A DNA stretch of 33,848 bases. Source: CAJXZP01 sp963974475. GTDB taxonomy: Bacteria > Bacteroidota > Bacteroidia > Flavobacteriales_G > Salibacteraceae. The translations under genes and the position numbers were made by a program. Below the pieces are notes generated by a model, which did no database searches, was not told the origin of the DNA, and saw only the letters and a program-made list of their open reading frames with translations. The stretch spans positions 1 to 33,848 of the forward strand of contig CAXBCR010000032.1 of NCBI GenBank assembly GCA_963974475.1, read 5' to 3'. Shown one piece after another: positions 23,899 to 33,082 of this stretch (its first letter is position 1; each line of letters opens with the position of its first letter).

Positions 23899-26598
23899 TT
23901 ATGCCTGTAAGATAATTGAGATTTGAGTTCCTTCATTTAGTGATGATTGTATATTTAATTGAACTCCTACATCTTGGGCTCGCGATTTCATTCCCTTTAT
24001 ACCCGTACCCATTCGTGTGGAATTAATATCAAAACCTTTTCCATTATCCGTAATGTGGATGGTTATTATATTTCCATTTTGCGCAATGCTAACATTTATA
24101 TATTTTGCTTCTGCATATTTTACAGCGTTGTTAATTGCTTCTTGTACAATACGATAGTAGTTGATAGTTTGAACAGGGTTTAATTCAAAATCGGTGATTG
24201 GGCCTTGTTCAAAAGATATGGATTGCGCAGTTAGATCGTTCACTTGTTCTACATATTGTTCTACACGTGTGGCAAATTCCGAGAAGAAAATGGTCTTGTC
24301 ACTCACTGCCCAAATGGTTTCTCTAAGTTGCGCCATGGTGTCTCGCGCAAAAGAGTTGATAGATTCGATGGATTTGTTTTCGCCCGAATTGCGATACAAC
24401 TCCACATCTAACGAAGAAATAATATGTGTTAAACGTGCACCAATATTATCATGCAATTCTTTTGAAATTCGTAATCGCTCTTCATTGACTTGATTTTCTG
24501 CCTGTTCCAATCGCAGTTTCTTTTTGGTTTTAATAAATCCAATAAAACTAACAAACCCAATACCTAATAGTATAGTGACTAGAATGCTAAGAACAATAAA
24601 CCAAGTTTTTTTCCAAAAAGGAATTTGACGGTATACCTCAAAATTTGTTTCGTTAGAAATGTTGTGAACTATGTCAGTAATTTTTAGGGTAAAGGTTGAT
24701 TCACCAAATCCCATTTCAAGAGACTGTATTTCTGGTTGAGTGATAAGGTAGGTAGAATCAGGTGTGATAAGCTCTACTTTAAAGTAATTTTTATCGGTAA
24801 TTATAACGGGATGGATGTGAACATTGATTTTAGCTTGGTCAAAAGGAAGTCCAATGATTTTTGATTCCTGCAAAATTCGGGTATCATGAGTGAGAATTAC
24901 TTTTGGAAGTTCAGGAAATGCTTGCAAGCTGTCGGGGTGAAACTGAATTACGGCTCCGTTACCGCCATAAAACAATTCATTTTCGGCATTTTTGAATACC
25001 GACATTTGATTGTATTCGTCAATGAAAAAACCATTTTCTTTAGTGAAAGGTCGGATAAATGGAGGAGAAAATTCAAATATCCCGGTATTGGAACTCGTCC
25101 AAATAGATTGGTCTTTGTAAGCTTGAATGGATAGAAAATTTAAGCCAGTTTGATTGGGTAATACAACCTTCCCCGTACTCAAATCAACAAGTCCAGAATC
25201 AAAAGTAGATGCCCATATATCTCCCTGAAATGGTAGGGTCATTGAAATTATTTTTGCACTAAGAGGAGCGTATCTGGATTTTATGTTTAGCTTTTTATCG
25301 AGCAAATAAGCCCCGTTGGAGGTTGCAACTCGGTATCCATAATCAATAGGCGCTAGATGCATGGCGTAAGCATTGCTCGTGTTGAATTTATATTTTTTAG
25401 TGAATAGTAAATTACCCGTTTTATCCAGCTGGATAATCGATTTTTTGCTAATGGCTAGGTATCCCTTTTTGTTGGCTATTATTTGAATAATGGTATTGTC
25501 TAACGCTTCTTTTTTGTTGATATAAGGATGGGTTAAAATATTGTCTTGTAGTTTCAGTATACCGTTTTCACCGGTACCTATAAGGATGAAATTTGGGGTA
25601 GGGGTAACCGTCAAACAATTGTAGCCTTCAGTGAAATGTTTAAGGGCGTATTGGTCCGTGTTTTTTGAATTTAGTGGACGAACACCTTCACTAGTGCTAA
25701 CAAATAAGGTAGTGTCTATTTCAAAAATATTCCAGCAGGTTAAGTTTTCGTTTTTATTGTTTTGGATAGGAAAGTAGGTGGATTTAATAGCGTTTCTATG
25801 AATAAGGAATGCGCCCATATCAGCAGTACCTACCCATAGGTTTTTATTATGGTCTAGCATCAATTTCTCAATTCGATGATTCGTGAAGTGATGATGAATT
25901 ACAATCCGTCCGTTTTTGAGCTCGACTTCAATTAATCCTTTATGAGAAGAAATAAAAATGTGGTTTTCATCAAATTTCACCAACTGTGTGCAGTACTTTG
26001 ATGTTATTTCATGGCTTTCTTTGATACGCTGAAAAACCATTCCGTCCGGGATAGAAATGTCTGAATAATTTTTGTAATAACTAATCCCATTTGGGCCGCC
26101 TTCTAAACTGAAATCACCGAGTTGTTCGCGACAGCTAAATCTACCAAATCTTGGATTTGGGACAGAATCAATAAATTGTAAGTTCACATCAAAATTAGCT
26201 GTTTTTAATCCATCGCTACTGGTAATTGAGATTTTGGAATTGGAAAAGGTATGGTAGTAATAATCCGTTTCCCTTAAATGCACCTTTTGGAATTGGAAGG
26301 AAGTTTCGTCTATTTTATACAGGTTACCAAGCGTAAGACAAAACATGGATGAATCTACATGATAGAGGGCAAAAATGGTTTCCTTTATATTCGGTATGGT
26401 GGTTAAGTTGTAGCCGTCATAAATTTGCAAGCCCTCTTGGCTACCAATCCAAATTCGATTTGCATAATCTTCTTCGAGTGCCCAAACCGTATTTTGAATT
26501 AATCCATTTTCCGTACTAAAATGCGCAAATTTGGGCAAGTCTTGCGAAGTACCTAAAATGCTTAGTAACAGAAAAAGTGAAAAAATGAAATACCGCAT
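23899..26598 (-). CDS. Reg_prop/Y_Y_Y sensor histidine kinase (HisKA_3)
   Basis: An 899-aa membrane sensor. A signal peptide precedes a long periplasmic beta-propeller region (about 20-560) with repeats such as 'A-N-R-I-W-I-G-S-Q-E-G-L' and 'N-K-N-L-W-V-G-T-A-D'. A Y_Y_Y-type domain follows (about 580-655), then one membrane span (about 667-690). The HisKA_3 segment has ERLRISKELHDNIGARLTHI with His716 and the HATPase domain has the N box (QEAINNAVKYAEA) and DNGKGFD. There is no fused receiver or AraC domain, unlike hybrid sensors of polysaccharide loci. It is first in the kinase-regulator pair. A TACATTTG box lies 6 nt before the ATG. Confidence 0.94.
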   Translation of the reverse strand: MRYFIFSLFLLLSILGTSQDLPKFAHFSTENGLIQNTVWALEEDYANRIWIGSQEGLQIYDGYNLTTIPNIKETIFALYHVDSSMFCLTLGNLYKIDETSFQFQKVHLRETDYYYHTFSNSKISITSSDGLKTANFDVNLQFIDSVPNPRFGRFSCREQLGDFSLEGGPNGISYYKNYSDISIPDGMVFQRIKESHEITSKYCTQLVKFDENHIFISSHKGLIEVELKNGRIVIHHHFTNHRIEKLMLDHNKNLWVGTADMGAFLIHRNAIKSTYFPIQNNKNENLTCWNIFEIDTTLFVSTSEGVRPLNSKNTDQYALKHFTEGYNCLTVTPTPNFILIGTGENGILKLQDNILTHPYINKKEALDNTIIQIIANKKGYLAISKKSIIQLDKTGNLLFTKKYKFNTSNAYAMHLAPIDYGYRVATSNGAYLLDKKLNIKSRYAPLSAKIISMTLPFQGDIWASTFDSGLVDLSTGKVVLPNQTGLNFLSIQAYKDQSIWTSSNTGIFEFSPPFIRPFTKENGFFIDEYNQMSVFKNAENELFYGGNGAVIQFHPDSLQAFPELPKVILTHDTRILQESKIIGLPFDQAKINVHIHPVIITDKNYFKVELITPDSTYLITQPEIQSLEMGFGESTFTLKITDIVHNISNETNFEVYRQIPFWKKTWFIVLSILVTILLGIGFVSFIGFIKTKKKLRLEQAENQVNEERLRISKELHDNIGARLTHIISSLDVELYRNSGENKSIESINSFARDTMAQLRETIWAVSDKTIFFSEFATRVEQYVEQVNDLTAQSISFEQGPITDFELNPVQTINYYRIVQEAINNAVKYAEAKYINVSIAQNGNIITIHITDNGKGFDINSTRMGTGIKGMKSRAQDVGVQLNIQSSLNEGTQISIILQA

Positions 26599-26604
26599 GG
26601 GTCA

Positions 26605-26612
26605 CAAATGTA
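26605..26612 (-). promoter_or_regulatory. putative -7 promoter box (TACATTTG) of the sensor kinase gene
   Basis: Minus-strand TACATTTG fits TAnnTTTG and ends only 6 nt before the ATG at 26598. If real, the transcript would be leaderless or nearly so. Confidence 0.35.
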
Positions 26613-26655
26613 TGAAACCCCAAGAAATGAAGGAGTGCGGTGTAAGGAACACTAT

Positions 26656-27216
26656 CTAAAACATTGAACCTGCCATAGCGCCTATTCCACCAATAAACAA
26701 AAACATGAGCGCGTAAAATGCGAGTCCAATAATGAGTAGAATACCTAAGAATTTATAATGTGATTTCAAATTCTTGAAAGATTCGGCTAAATAGGCTTCA
26801 TTGTTTTCTTGAATAGCCGATTTTAATTTAGATGAAAAATTAAATAAGTAATAAACAGGAAAGAAATAGATTCCTGCCATGATCACATACATTACTCCAA
26901 ATACACCTCCAAACACACTCGGGTTAGGGGCTCCTTGAGGAAAATCGCTAGGTATCATTTCCGAAAACGCGGAGAAAATAGAACCGGCCAATACGCCAAC
27001 AAGAACCATGATTCCAACCATAACGAATCCAACTATCGAAATGAATTTTGTCCATTTGGCGATTTCCTTTAAGTAGTTTACCGAAATGTAATTTAAGCTT
27101 AATTCTTTTCTAACGGGTATATCCAAAGTAGAACTTTCTTGGGGTTGAGAAGGTGTGGAATTAGCTGCCGCGCTTTGATTTTCTTCGTTTTGAATTGGGG
27201 TATGAGATTCCGACAT
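26656..27216 (-). CDS. DUF5362 family membrane protein
   Basis: A hydrophilic N-terminus rich in Gln, Ser and Pro (1 to about 45) is followed by a conserved LSLNYISVNYLKEIAKWTKF segment and three or four membrane spans (about 55-80, 105-130, 155-180). The pattern matches DUF5362 proteins of Bacteroidota, whose function is unknown. The ATG at 27216 (MSESHTPIQN) is preferred over one at 27276, which gives an atypical leader overlapping the divergent promoter region. It is divergent from the pseudouridine synthase gene and 57 nt upstream of the sensor kinase gene. Confidence 0.72.
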   Translation of the reverse strand: MSESHTPIQNEENQSAAANSTPSQPQESSTLDIPVRKELSLNYISVNYLKEIAKWTKFISIVGFVMVGIMVLVGVLAGSIFSAFSEMIPSDFPQGAPNPSVFGGVFGVMYVIMAGIYFFPVYYLFNFSSKLKSAIQENNEAYLAESFKNLKSHYKFLGILLIIGLAFYALMFLFIGGIGAMAGSMF

Positions 27217-27303
27217 TATTAAAGTTTTTTGATGTTGGTAATAAATAGCTGGTAAAGCTAATAAAATCTTGTTCAAATTAAGCTAGTTTGTGAGCTACTT
27301 TAG

Positions 27304-27311
27304 TACATTTG
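27304..27311 (+). promoter_or_regulatory. putative -7 promoter box (TACATTTG) of the rluA-like gene
   Basis: A perfect TAnnTTTG match lies 5 nt before the ATG at 27317 and 14 nt before the ATG at 27326. This argues against the GTG start at 27290. Confidence 0.35.
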
Positions 27312-27316
27312 ATTTA

Positions 27317-28216
27317 ATGAAGGTAATGGACACACATATAGTACCAGAGGGTACTACTGAAATTAGATTATATGATTATGTGGAGGACGTATTTCCTGTT
27401 TTACCCTCGCGCAGTGCGGTAAAAAAAGCAATTACTCGAGGTAAGATTTTAGTTAATGGTGAGAAGTCCAAAACGGGGACCTGGCTCAAACCACACGATA
27501 AAATTGAAATGCTTGATTTAGGTGGAACTGCCCCAAAACCGTACAATATTGATATTGAGGTGGTTTTTGAGGATGAGTTTATGATGGTAATCAACAAACC
27601 TGGAGGAATTCCGGTAAGTGGAAACCAATTCAAGACCATTCAAAATGCCATTATTAATAACCATGTGCCTTCAAACCAGGAAGATGCTTTGGAATGGCCA
27701 AAACCAGTGCATCGCTTAGATGGCGCAACGAGTGGATTATTGATTATCGCTAAAACCGCAAAAGCGCTAATGTTATTGGGGCAAAAATTTGAAAATAAAG
27801 AGATTGATAAAAAGTATTGCGCCATCGTAATGGGAGAAATTCCAGAAGAAGGAACAATTGATTTCCCAATTGATGGCCATGATTCGGTGACCGATTATAA
27901 AAGAGTAGAAGTGGTACCCTCTTTACGAAGCGGGTTTTTATGCCTAGTGGATTTATATCCACAAACGGGTAGAACACACCAAATTCGCAAACATTTAGCC
28001 AAGCTAGGCAACCCAATTATGGGCGATGCATTGTATGGCGAAGAAGGAAAAATTTTCAAAGGAAAAGGATTGTTTTTGTGTGCTATTGGTTTACGCTTAA
28101 ACCATCCAATTACAGGTGAAGAAATGGTTCTACAGATTGAAGAGCCTAATAAATACAACATTTTGTTGCAACGAGAAGAAAGACGTTTCAAGCAGTTTAA
28201 AGAAAAAAACGATTAA
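27317..28216 (+). CDS. RluA-type RNA pseudouridine synthase with S4-like domain
   Basis: Converts specific uridines in rRNA or tRNA to pseudouridine. The N-terminal S4-like RNA-binding part (LPSRSAVKKAITRGKILVNG) precedes the catalytic domain with VVFEDEFMMVINKPGGIPV, the HRLDGATSGLL motif bearing the catalytic Asp, 'L-Y-P-Q-T-G-R-T-H-Q-I-R-K-H' and GDALYG. Starts at 27290 (GTG), 27317 and 27326 share the frame; a TACATTTG box at 27304-27311 disfavours the GTG, and 27326 is also possible. At about 299 aa it is normal. It is followed after 10 nt by the DUF1456 gene. The target uridine cannot be told. Confidence 0.9.
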   Translation: MKVMDTHIVPEGTTEIRLYDYVEDVFPVLPSRSAVKKAITRGKILVNGEKSKTGTWLKPHDKIEMLDLGGTAPKPYNIDIEVVFEDEFMMVINKPGGIPVSGNQFKTIQNAIINNHVPSNQEDALEWPKPVHRLDGATSGLLIIAKTAKALMLLGQKFENKEIDKKYCAIVMGEIPEEGTIDFPIDGHDSVTDYKRVEVVPSLRSGFLCLVDLYPQTGRTHQIRKHLAKLGNPIMGDALYGEEGKIFKGKGLFLCAIGLRLNHPITGEEMVLQIEEPNKYNILLQREERRFKQFKEKND

Positions 28217-28226
28217 GAAGAATATT

Positions 28227-28463
28227 ATGGGATTAACAAACAACGACATCATTAAAAAACTTCGCGTGGCTCTTAAGTTACGTGACGATGATATTATTAC
28301 CATTTTGGGGTTGGTAGATTACAAAATTGGTAAAAGTGAATTGGGCGCTTTTTTTAGAGCAGAAGACCATGCCAAATACATGCCGTTACAAGACCAAATC
28401 TTACGAAATTTTTTGAATGGGTTGGTAATTTACAAACGAGGAGAAAGGCCTAAAAAGGAGTAG
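28227..28463 (+). CDS. DUF1456 family protein (YehS-like), 78 aa
   Basis: The sequence NNDIIKKLRVALKLRDDDII, then ILGLVDYKIGKSELGAFFRAED and FLNGLVIYKRG matches one half of the duplicated DUF1456/YehS repeat. The E. coli protein has two such repeats; this one has about one. The function is unknown. The ATG at 28227 is chosen over an in-frame start inside the pseudouridine synthase gene because it gives the conserved N-terminus. The gene is 10 nt after the synthase gene and convergent with the helicase gene, 12 nt away. Confidence 0.82.
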   Translation: MGLTNNDIIKKLRVALKLRDDDIITILGLVDYKIGKSELGAFFRAEDHAKYMPLQDQILRNFLNGLVIYKRGERPKKE

Positions 28464-28475
28464 CCTCCCGTTTGG

Positions 28476-29795
28476 TTACACTTCTTGAACCCTAACTTTC
28501 TTTTTCTTAAGCTTCACGTTATTCAATTTTTGAACAACCTGTTTGGCTTTTGAAGTTGGAACAGATACAAAGGCACAATCATTTTTAAGTTCAATTGTTC
28601 CTAATTGGTTGGGTTTTAACTTTCCTTGTTTGAAAAAGAGACCGGCAATATCGCCTTTGGAAATTTTATCTTTTCTTCCTCCGGAAATAAAAATGGTAGT
28701 CCATGAAATAGTATCTTCAATGAATTTATCGCCTGAAATATCAATGGCTTCAGGATAAAGTGATTCGATAAATTCGGGTAATTTTTCTTCTTCCCAAGTA
28801 AGCACGTAAGCGGTACCATCACTATTCATTCTGGCAGTTCTACCATTTCGATGCGTAAACTCTTGACTACGAATGGGTAGGTGGTAATGAATGATGAATT
28901 TTATTTCTGGTACGTCAATACCTCGCGCAGCCAAATCGGTAGCAAGCAAAAGTTGATACGTTCCGTTTCTAAATTTTATTAGCGCACGTTCACGTTCTTT
29001 TTGTTCCATTCCGCCAAAAAAACAGCCGTGATTAATCCCATTTTCGGTCAGAGTCTCAGAGATTCTAGAAATGGACTCTTTAAAATTACAAAAGATGATT
29101 CCAGGTTGGTTACCTAGAAAGCGTAACGATTCTACCAATGTATCTAGCTTATCCTTTTTGGGCGAAGAAATAATTTTTACCGCTAATTGCGAATTGGCGT
29201 CTTTAGAATAATCGAGAATAGTTGGTTTTCGTAACCGAACAAATCCAGGAATCTCAATTTCATGCGTAGCCGAGGTCAAAATCCGTTTTGTAACTGCTGG
29301 AAGCATAGAAATAATTTCGCTCATTTCTCCTTCAAAACCCACTTCAAGCGATTTGTCAAATTCGTCTAAAACTAAGGTATGAATGTCATATACTGTAAAA
29401 GTATCTCTTCGCAAATGGTCGGCAATTCTACCGGGTGTTCCCACTAATATAGCTGGACGATGTTTTAAATCCGCCTTGTCTTTGGAAAATAAGCGACCAC
29501 CATAAACCACGTTCGTTTTGAAGCCTGTGGCCATATCTCTAGCCACTTTTTCGATTTGCATGGCTAATTCTCTGGATGGGGCAATGATTATGGCTTGCAC
29601 TTCTTCACAATCAGAACGAAGATTTGCGATTATGGGCAATAGAAAAGCCAGCGTTTTACCCGTTCCGGTAGGTGAAAGAATAACCACCTCAGGCTGGGAA
29701 GCGATGGTTTTTACCGCTTCCTTTTGCATAGGATTGAGTTCTTCAATACCTAGCTTGTTTAAAATTTTGGATGTGCTGATTTCGTTCTTTGACAT
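28476..29795 (-). CDS. DEAD-box-like RNA helicase with DbpA-type RNA-binding domain
   Basis: An ATP-dependent RNA helicase, likely acting in ribosome assembly. Motif I is SPTGTGKT (41-48), motif Ia APSREL, motif Ib TPGRI, motif II is DEFD (144-147) in place of DEAD, motif III SAT (175-177), motif IV IIFCNF, motif V ATDLAARGID, and motif VI HRNGRTAR (315-322). The last 75 residues (TTIFISGGRKDKISKGDIAG...CAFVSVP) form a DbpA RNA-binding domain, which in E. coli binds 23S rRNA helix 92. Length (439 aa) is normal. A TACCTTTG box ends 5 nt before the ATG. Confidence 0.92.
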   Translation of the reverse strand: MSKNEISTSKILNKLGIEELNPMQKEAVKTIASQPEVVILSPTGTGKTLAFLLPIIANLRSDCEEVQAIIIAPSRELAMQIEKVARDMATGFKTNVVYGGRLFSKDKADLKHRPAILVGTPGRIADHLRRDTFTVYDIHTLVLDEFDKSLEVGFEGEMSEIISMLPAVTKRILTSATHEIEIPGFVRLRKPTILDYSKDANSQLAVKIISSPKKDKLDTLVESLRFLGNQPGIIFCNFKESISRISETLTENGINHGCFFGGMEQKERERALIKFRNGTYQLLLATDLAARGIDVPEIKFIIHYHLPIRSQEFTHRNGRTARMNSDGTAYVLTWEEEKLPEFIESLYPEAIDISGDKFIEDTISWTTIFISGGRKDKISKGDIAGLFFKQGKLKPNQLGTIELKNDCAFVSVPTSKAKQVVQKLNNVKLKKKKVRVQEV

Positions 29796-29799
29796 GCGG

Positions 29800-29807
29800 C
29801 AAAGGTA
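29800..29807 (-). promoter_or_regulatory. putative -7 promoter box (TACCTTTG) of the helicase gene
   Basis: The minus strand reads TACCTTTG, a perfect match to TAnnTTTG, just 5 nt from the ATG at 29795. It implies a leaderless or near-leaderless transcript. No -33 element is visible at the usual spacing. Confidence 0.35.
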
Positions 29808-29903
29808 AATCGGAAATCAATTACTTTAGCGCACTACGACTAAATCAAAATCTAATAATTTGATTATTTAAAAGTGTGTGGAATGGTGGTTGATTTTCAG
29901 GAA

Positions 29904-30716
29904 TTAGTTTCCGTATTTGGCCAAGGCTTTAGAAGCAAGTTCATGCCCCATTGATTTGGCTTTTTCCCAATCCTTAACCGCATTTTTACGGCTTCCTCCA
30001 TCATAGTAAGCTACACCTCTTTTAAAGTATGCCTCTGCATTTTGTGGGTCTAATTCTATGGATTTGGTTAAATCCTTTTTTGCTTGAGAATAGTTTCCTA
30101 GTCCCATTTCTGCAAGACCTTTTTGCAAATAAACAAAGGAAGATGGGTCGTATTTGATTACAATTTTAAAATCTCGATTAGCTTCTTCAAAATCGGTTGA
30201 TTTTAATTTTGCTACTCCTCTTTGCAGGTATGCGTCCATAAAGAATCTATCCAATCGAGAAGCTGCAGTAAAGTCTTTAATAGCCTTTTTGTATTGCCCC
30301 AAAGCCATTTTGGTCATGCCTCTTTGAAAATAAGCCACCTTATCTGTAGGTTCTAACTCTATGACTGAAGAATAGTCAATTAATGCTAATTTGTGATTGT
30401 TTAAAGCAAAATGTGCATTTGCACGATTAAATAATGCGTTTACATTTTGAGGCTCTAATTTCAATGCCTTATTATATGCTTCCACAGCCCCTAAATAATC
30501 CTTTTGTCTAAATTTTTGGACTCCTTTATTACATAAGGAACTGGAGGATTCTTTGGTGGATTTTACCTCATTGGCTGTTTCGGTAGAGTTGGTATAACTT
30601 AATAAGTCATTATTAAATTTGTCAGATGCACCAGTTAAATGCTTTGGGTTTTGAGCAAAACTCGAAATGCTTAAAACAGAGAGTGCTATGGAACAGAAAA
30701 TTGTAATATTTTTCAT
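29904..30716 (-). CDS. exported TPR repeat protein
   Basis: A signal peptide (MKNITIFCSIALSVLSISSFAQ) precedes about six TPR repeats (about 60-265), each with the W/L-G-Y-A-P-like pattern, for example 'A-V-E-A-Y-N-K-A-L-K-L-E-P-Q-N' and 'A-Y-F-K-R-G-V-A-Y-Y-D'. TPR arrays mediate protein-protein contacts, here in the periplasm or at the outer membrane. It is a paralogue of the neighbouring gene (30850-31665), sharing blocks such as VIELEPTDKVA and AYFKRGVAYYD. The function is unknown. There is no clear promoter box in the 133-nt gap upstream. Confidence 0.87.
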   Translation of the reverse strand: MKNITIFCSIALSVLSISSFAQNPKHLTGASDKFNNDLLSYTNSTETANEVKSTKESSSSLCNKGVQKFRQKDYLGAVEAYNKALKLEPQNVNALFNRANAHFALNNHKLALIDYSSVIELEPTDKVAYFQRGMTKMALGQYKKAIKDFTAASRLDRFFMDAYLQRGVAKLKSTDFEEANRDFKIVIKYDPSSFVYLQKGLAEMGLGNYSQAKKDLTKSIELDPQNAEAYFKRGVAYYDGGSRKNAVKDWEKAKSMGHELASKALAKYGN

Positions 30717-30849
30717 AATTAGTAAGTTGGTTCATGCAATTTAGGGTGTGGCGAGAGAACAATTGCAATTTTTTTACAGATTGAATTATAGGTTAAAGCA
30801 ATTGAAAGGAAAGTTAAAATAATTAAGCTAAATCACAGATTTAAAGGGG

Positions 30850-31665
30850 TTAGTGGCAGTATTTATCGATAGTAGGAGCAGCGCTTTTATGTCCTAGTTG
30901 AAGGGCGGTATTCCAGTCAGCACAGGCTTTCTTTTTACTACCTGAATCATAATATGCCACTCCACGTTTGAAATAAGCGTTTTTGTTCTGCGGGTCTATT
31001 TCAATCACCTTGTTCAAGTCCTTTTTTGCAGCAGAGTAGAGGCCTTCGTATAGATTACATAAAGCATGGTAGTAATACGCATTTGGATTTTTGGGTTCAT
31101 ATTTAATAACAATTTTTAGGTTTCTAAATGCCCCTTCAATGTCATTCATTTCTAGCAATAAAATTCCTCTTTGAAGATACGCCTCCATATAATATCGGTC
31201 TAGACTTAGGGCTGCCGTATAGTCTTTTAGTGCTTTTTTATTATGTGAAAGCTTGGATTGCGCTAGACCTCGATGCAAAAAAGCCACCTTATCTGTGGGT
31301 TCTAGTTCGATTACTTTGGAATAATTTATAAGGGCCTCCTTATAATTCTGAGATTTCATGTAGGCTCCGCCTCGGTTAAAATAGGCGTTTACACTTAATG
31401 GTGATAATGAAATTGCGGTGGAATAATCGGAAATTGATTCGGTATATTTTTGAAGTTTAAGATAAGCATTTCCTCTGTTGAGGTAAAAAGAGGTTTGATT
31501 ATTATCTAAAGCAATGGCAGTGGAGAAAGCGGTAATGGCTTCTTCAAATTTGTCGTTATTGTAATTTGATAAACCTATATTATTCCATTCCGTAGCGTTT
31601 TTTTGAGCATAAATTGACCCACTCAAAAAAAACAAAAAAATCAATATTACTTTTTTTACCAACAC
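30850..31665 (-). CDS. exported TPR repeat protein, paralogue of the next gene
   Basis: The protein begins at a GTG (31665) with a signal peptide (MLVKKVILIFLFFLSGSIYAQ), followed by seven TPR repeats nearly to the C-terminus (GHKSAAPTIDKYCH). The repeat order and many residues match the 29904-30716 gene, so the two arose by tandem duplication. This copy keeps Cys residues near its end (KACADW and KYC) that the other lacks. Its partner is unknown. Together with the adjacent OmpA protein it may form an envelope cluster, which is inference only. Confidence 0.85.
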   Translation of the reverse strand: MLVKKVILIFLFFLSGSIYAQKNATEWNNIGLSNYNNDKFEEAITAFSTAIALDNNQTSFYLNRGNAYLKLQKYTESISDYSTAISLSPLSVNAYFNRGGAYMKSQNYKEALINYSKVIELEPTDKVAFLHRGLAQSKLSHNKKALKDYTAALSLDRYYMEAYLQRGILLLEMNDIEGAFRNLKIVIKYEPKNPNAYYYHALCNLYEGLYSAAKKDLNKVIEIDPQNKNAYFKRGVAYYDSGSKKKACADWNTALQLGHKSAAPTIDKYCH

Positions 31666-31767
31666 ACGAATTTCTAGTGTAGAAAAGTAGCTAATTATTT
31701 GTACTTGAGCTTGTTTTATGCAGATGAATTAGGTTGGGATGAGATTATTGAGCATTACTCGAAAAAA

Positions 31768-33015
31768 TTATGGATTGGCTGTATAATCTGTAACCAAAAT
31801 TTCGACCCTTCTGTTTTTTTGTTGAAGTTCCTCGCTGCTGGTAATCGGATATAGCATTTTGGAGCATCCGTAGCCGACACTACTTATTCTGTTTTGTGCT
31901 ATGCCACCATCTACTAAATAACTTTTCACGGTCACAGCTCGTTGTTTCGAAAGTTGTAGGGAGAATGCCGCTCCATTTGAACACCCGTTAGTATGCCCAG
32001 AAATTTCAATATGCATGGTCGGGTTTTTTTTCATCAATTTAAGTAATCGTTTCAAGCTTTTGTCTGATTGCGGTAGCGTTTTAGCAACATTTCCGTAAAA
32101 TAGGATGGTATGTAACGCTATTTTTCGTCCTTTTTGTAAAGTAGGAATAACTAGGTTTATGGGTAAATTTGATTTGTGGGGAGATAATTTGATAGCTTGT
32201 TCGGTATAGAAGTAATCTTTCTTTTCAGCAATTATCACATACGATTTCACCAATTTATCCGCAGGCATTGGAACCTTCAAAGTATATTTACCGGTGGTGG
32301 AATGAGTCATTGTTTCGAGTATAATTTCGCCCGCTTCGTTTTCTATAGTGATTTTTGCATCGGTAACAGGTGCGCCTGTTTCGATATCGGTAAGAGTGCC
32401 TGAAATCGTGGAAGAACCATATTCTTTGGGAGCCAGTTTGTTTTTAAACTGGATTTTAAAAGGGGTTTGAATATCGTTAGATTCGTTGATTACTAAATAG
32501 TAGCGTTGTCCTTGTTTTAATTTGATAGAACTACTAAAATTTCTTCCTGGTCCCGCAGGAGCAAATTTTTGAGTTGCTTCATCGGCTAGTCCTGTGATGC
32601 TTTTTACCGAAGGATTAAATCTAGAAATGTTACTTCTGACAGGTTTGATTTTTTTCATTTTAACATCCGTACAAAAATTAGCATTGGTGTATTCGTAAAG
32701 TAAGAAATCTAGGTCAGCAAGCGTATCTTTAGGTTGAATGATAAATGTAAGAATGGAGGAAGATTGGGCGGTAAATGTGAACCATGCGGAGTTGTTTTCT
32801 TCGGTAAAATAGAAAATGGATGAAAACGGATTTTTGGTATATTCCAGTACGTTTCCATGACCCACAGGCGATTTTTTGAAAACGTATTTTCCGTTAGCCT
32901 CGATAGTAACGGCTTGATTGCAATCACCTTCGATAGCAGCTGTTTTGGATTGTGCGAAAGAGGGATATGCAAGGTTTAACGAAATTAGAAAAGCAAAAAT
33001 ATGTTTGAAGTACAT
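31768..33015 (-). CDS. OmpA family protein with carboxypeptidase-regulatory-like domain
   Basis: A 415-aa envelope protein. A signal peptide (MYFKHIFAFLISLNLAYPSFAQ) is followed by a beta-rich domain of unknown type (about 25-200), a carboxypeptidase regulatory-like beta sandwich (about 200-285: ISGTLTDIETGAPVTDAKI and GKYTLKVPMP), and a C-terminal OmpA peptidoglycan-binding domain (about 295-412). The OmpA part has IEISGHTNG, LSKQRAVTVKSYLVDGGI, ISSVGYG and NRRVEI. The usual Asp of GHTD, which helps hold diaminopimelate, is Asn here, while the Arg in the following helix is kept. It may link the outer membrane to the cell wall. It lies upstream of the two TPR genes on the same strand. Confidence 0.9.
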   Translation of the reverse strand: MYFKHIFAFLISLNLAYPSFAQSKTAAIEGDCNQAVTIEANGKYVFKKSPVGHGNVLEYTKNPFSSIFYFTEENNSAWFTFTAQSSSILTFIIQPKDTLADLDFLLYEYTNANFCTDVKMKKIKPVRSNISRFNPSVKSITGLADEATQKFAPAGPGRNFSSSIKLKQGQRYYLVINESNDIQTPFKIQFKNKLAPKEYGSSTISGTLTDIETGAPVTDAKITIENEAGEIILETMTHSTTGKYTLKVPMPADKLVKSYVIIAEKKDYFYTEQAIKLSPHKSNLPINLVIPTLQKGRKIALHTILFYGNVAKTLPQSDKSLKRLLKLMKKNPTMHIEISGHTNGCSNGAAFSLQLSKQRAVTVKSYLVDGGIAQNRISSVGYGCSKMLYPITSSEELQQKNRRVEILVTDYTANP

Positions 33016-33082
33016 CCGATTAGTTTGGAGTTAAACGAGAATAACGGGTCGCTTATTGTGTGGTTTGCCGCTAGGAATTTGC

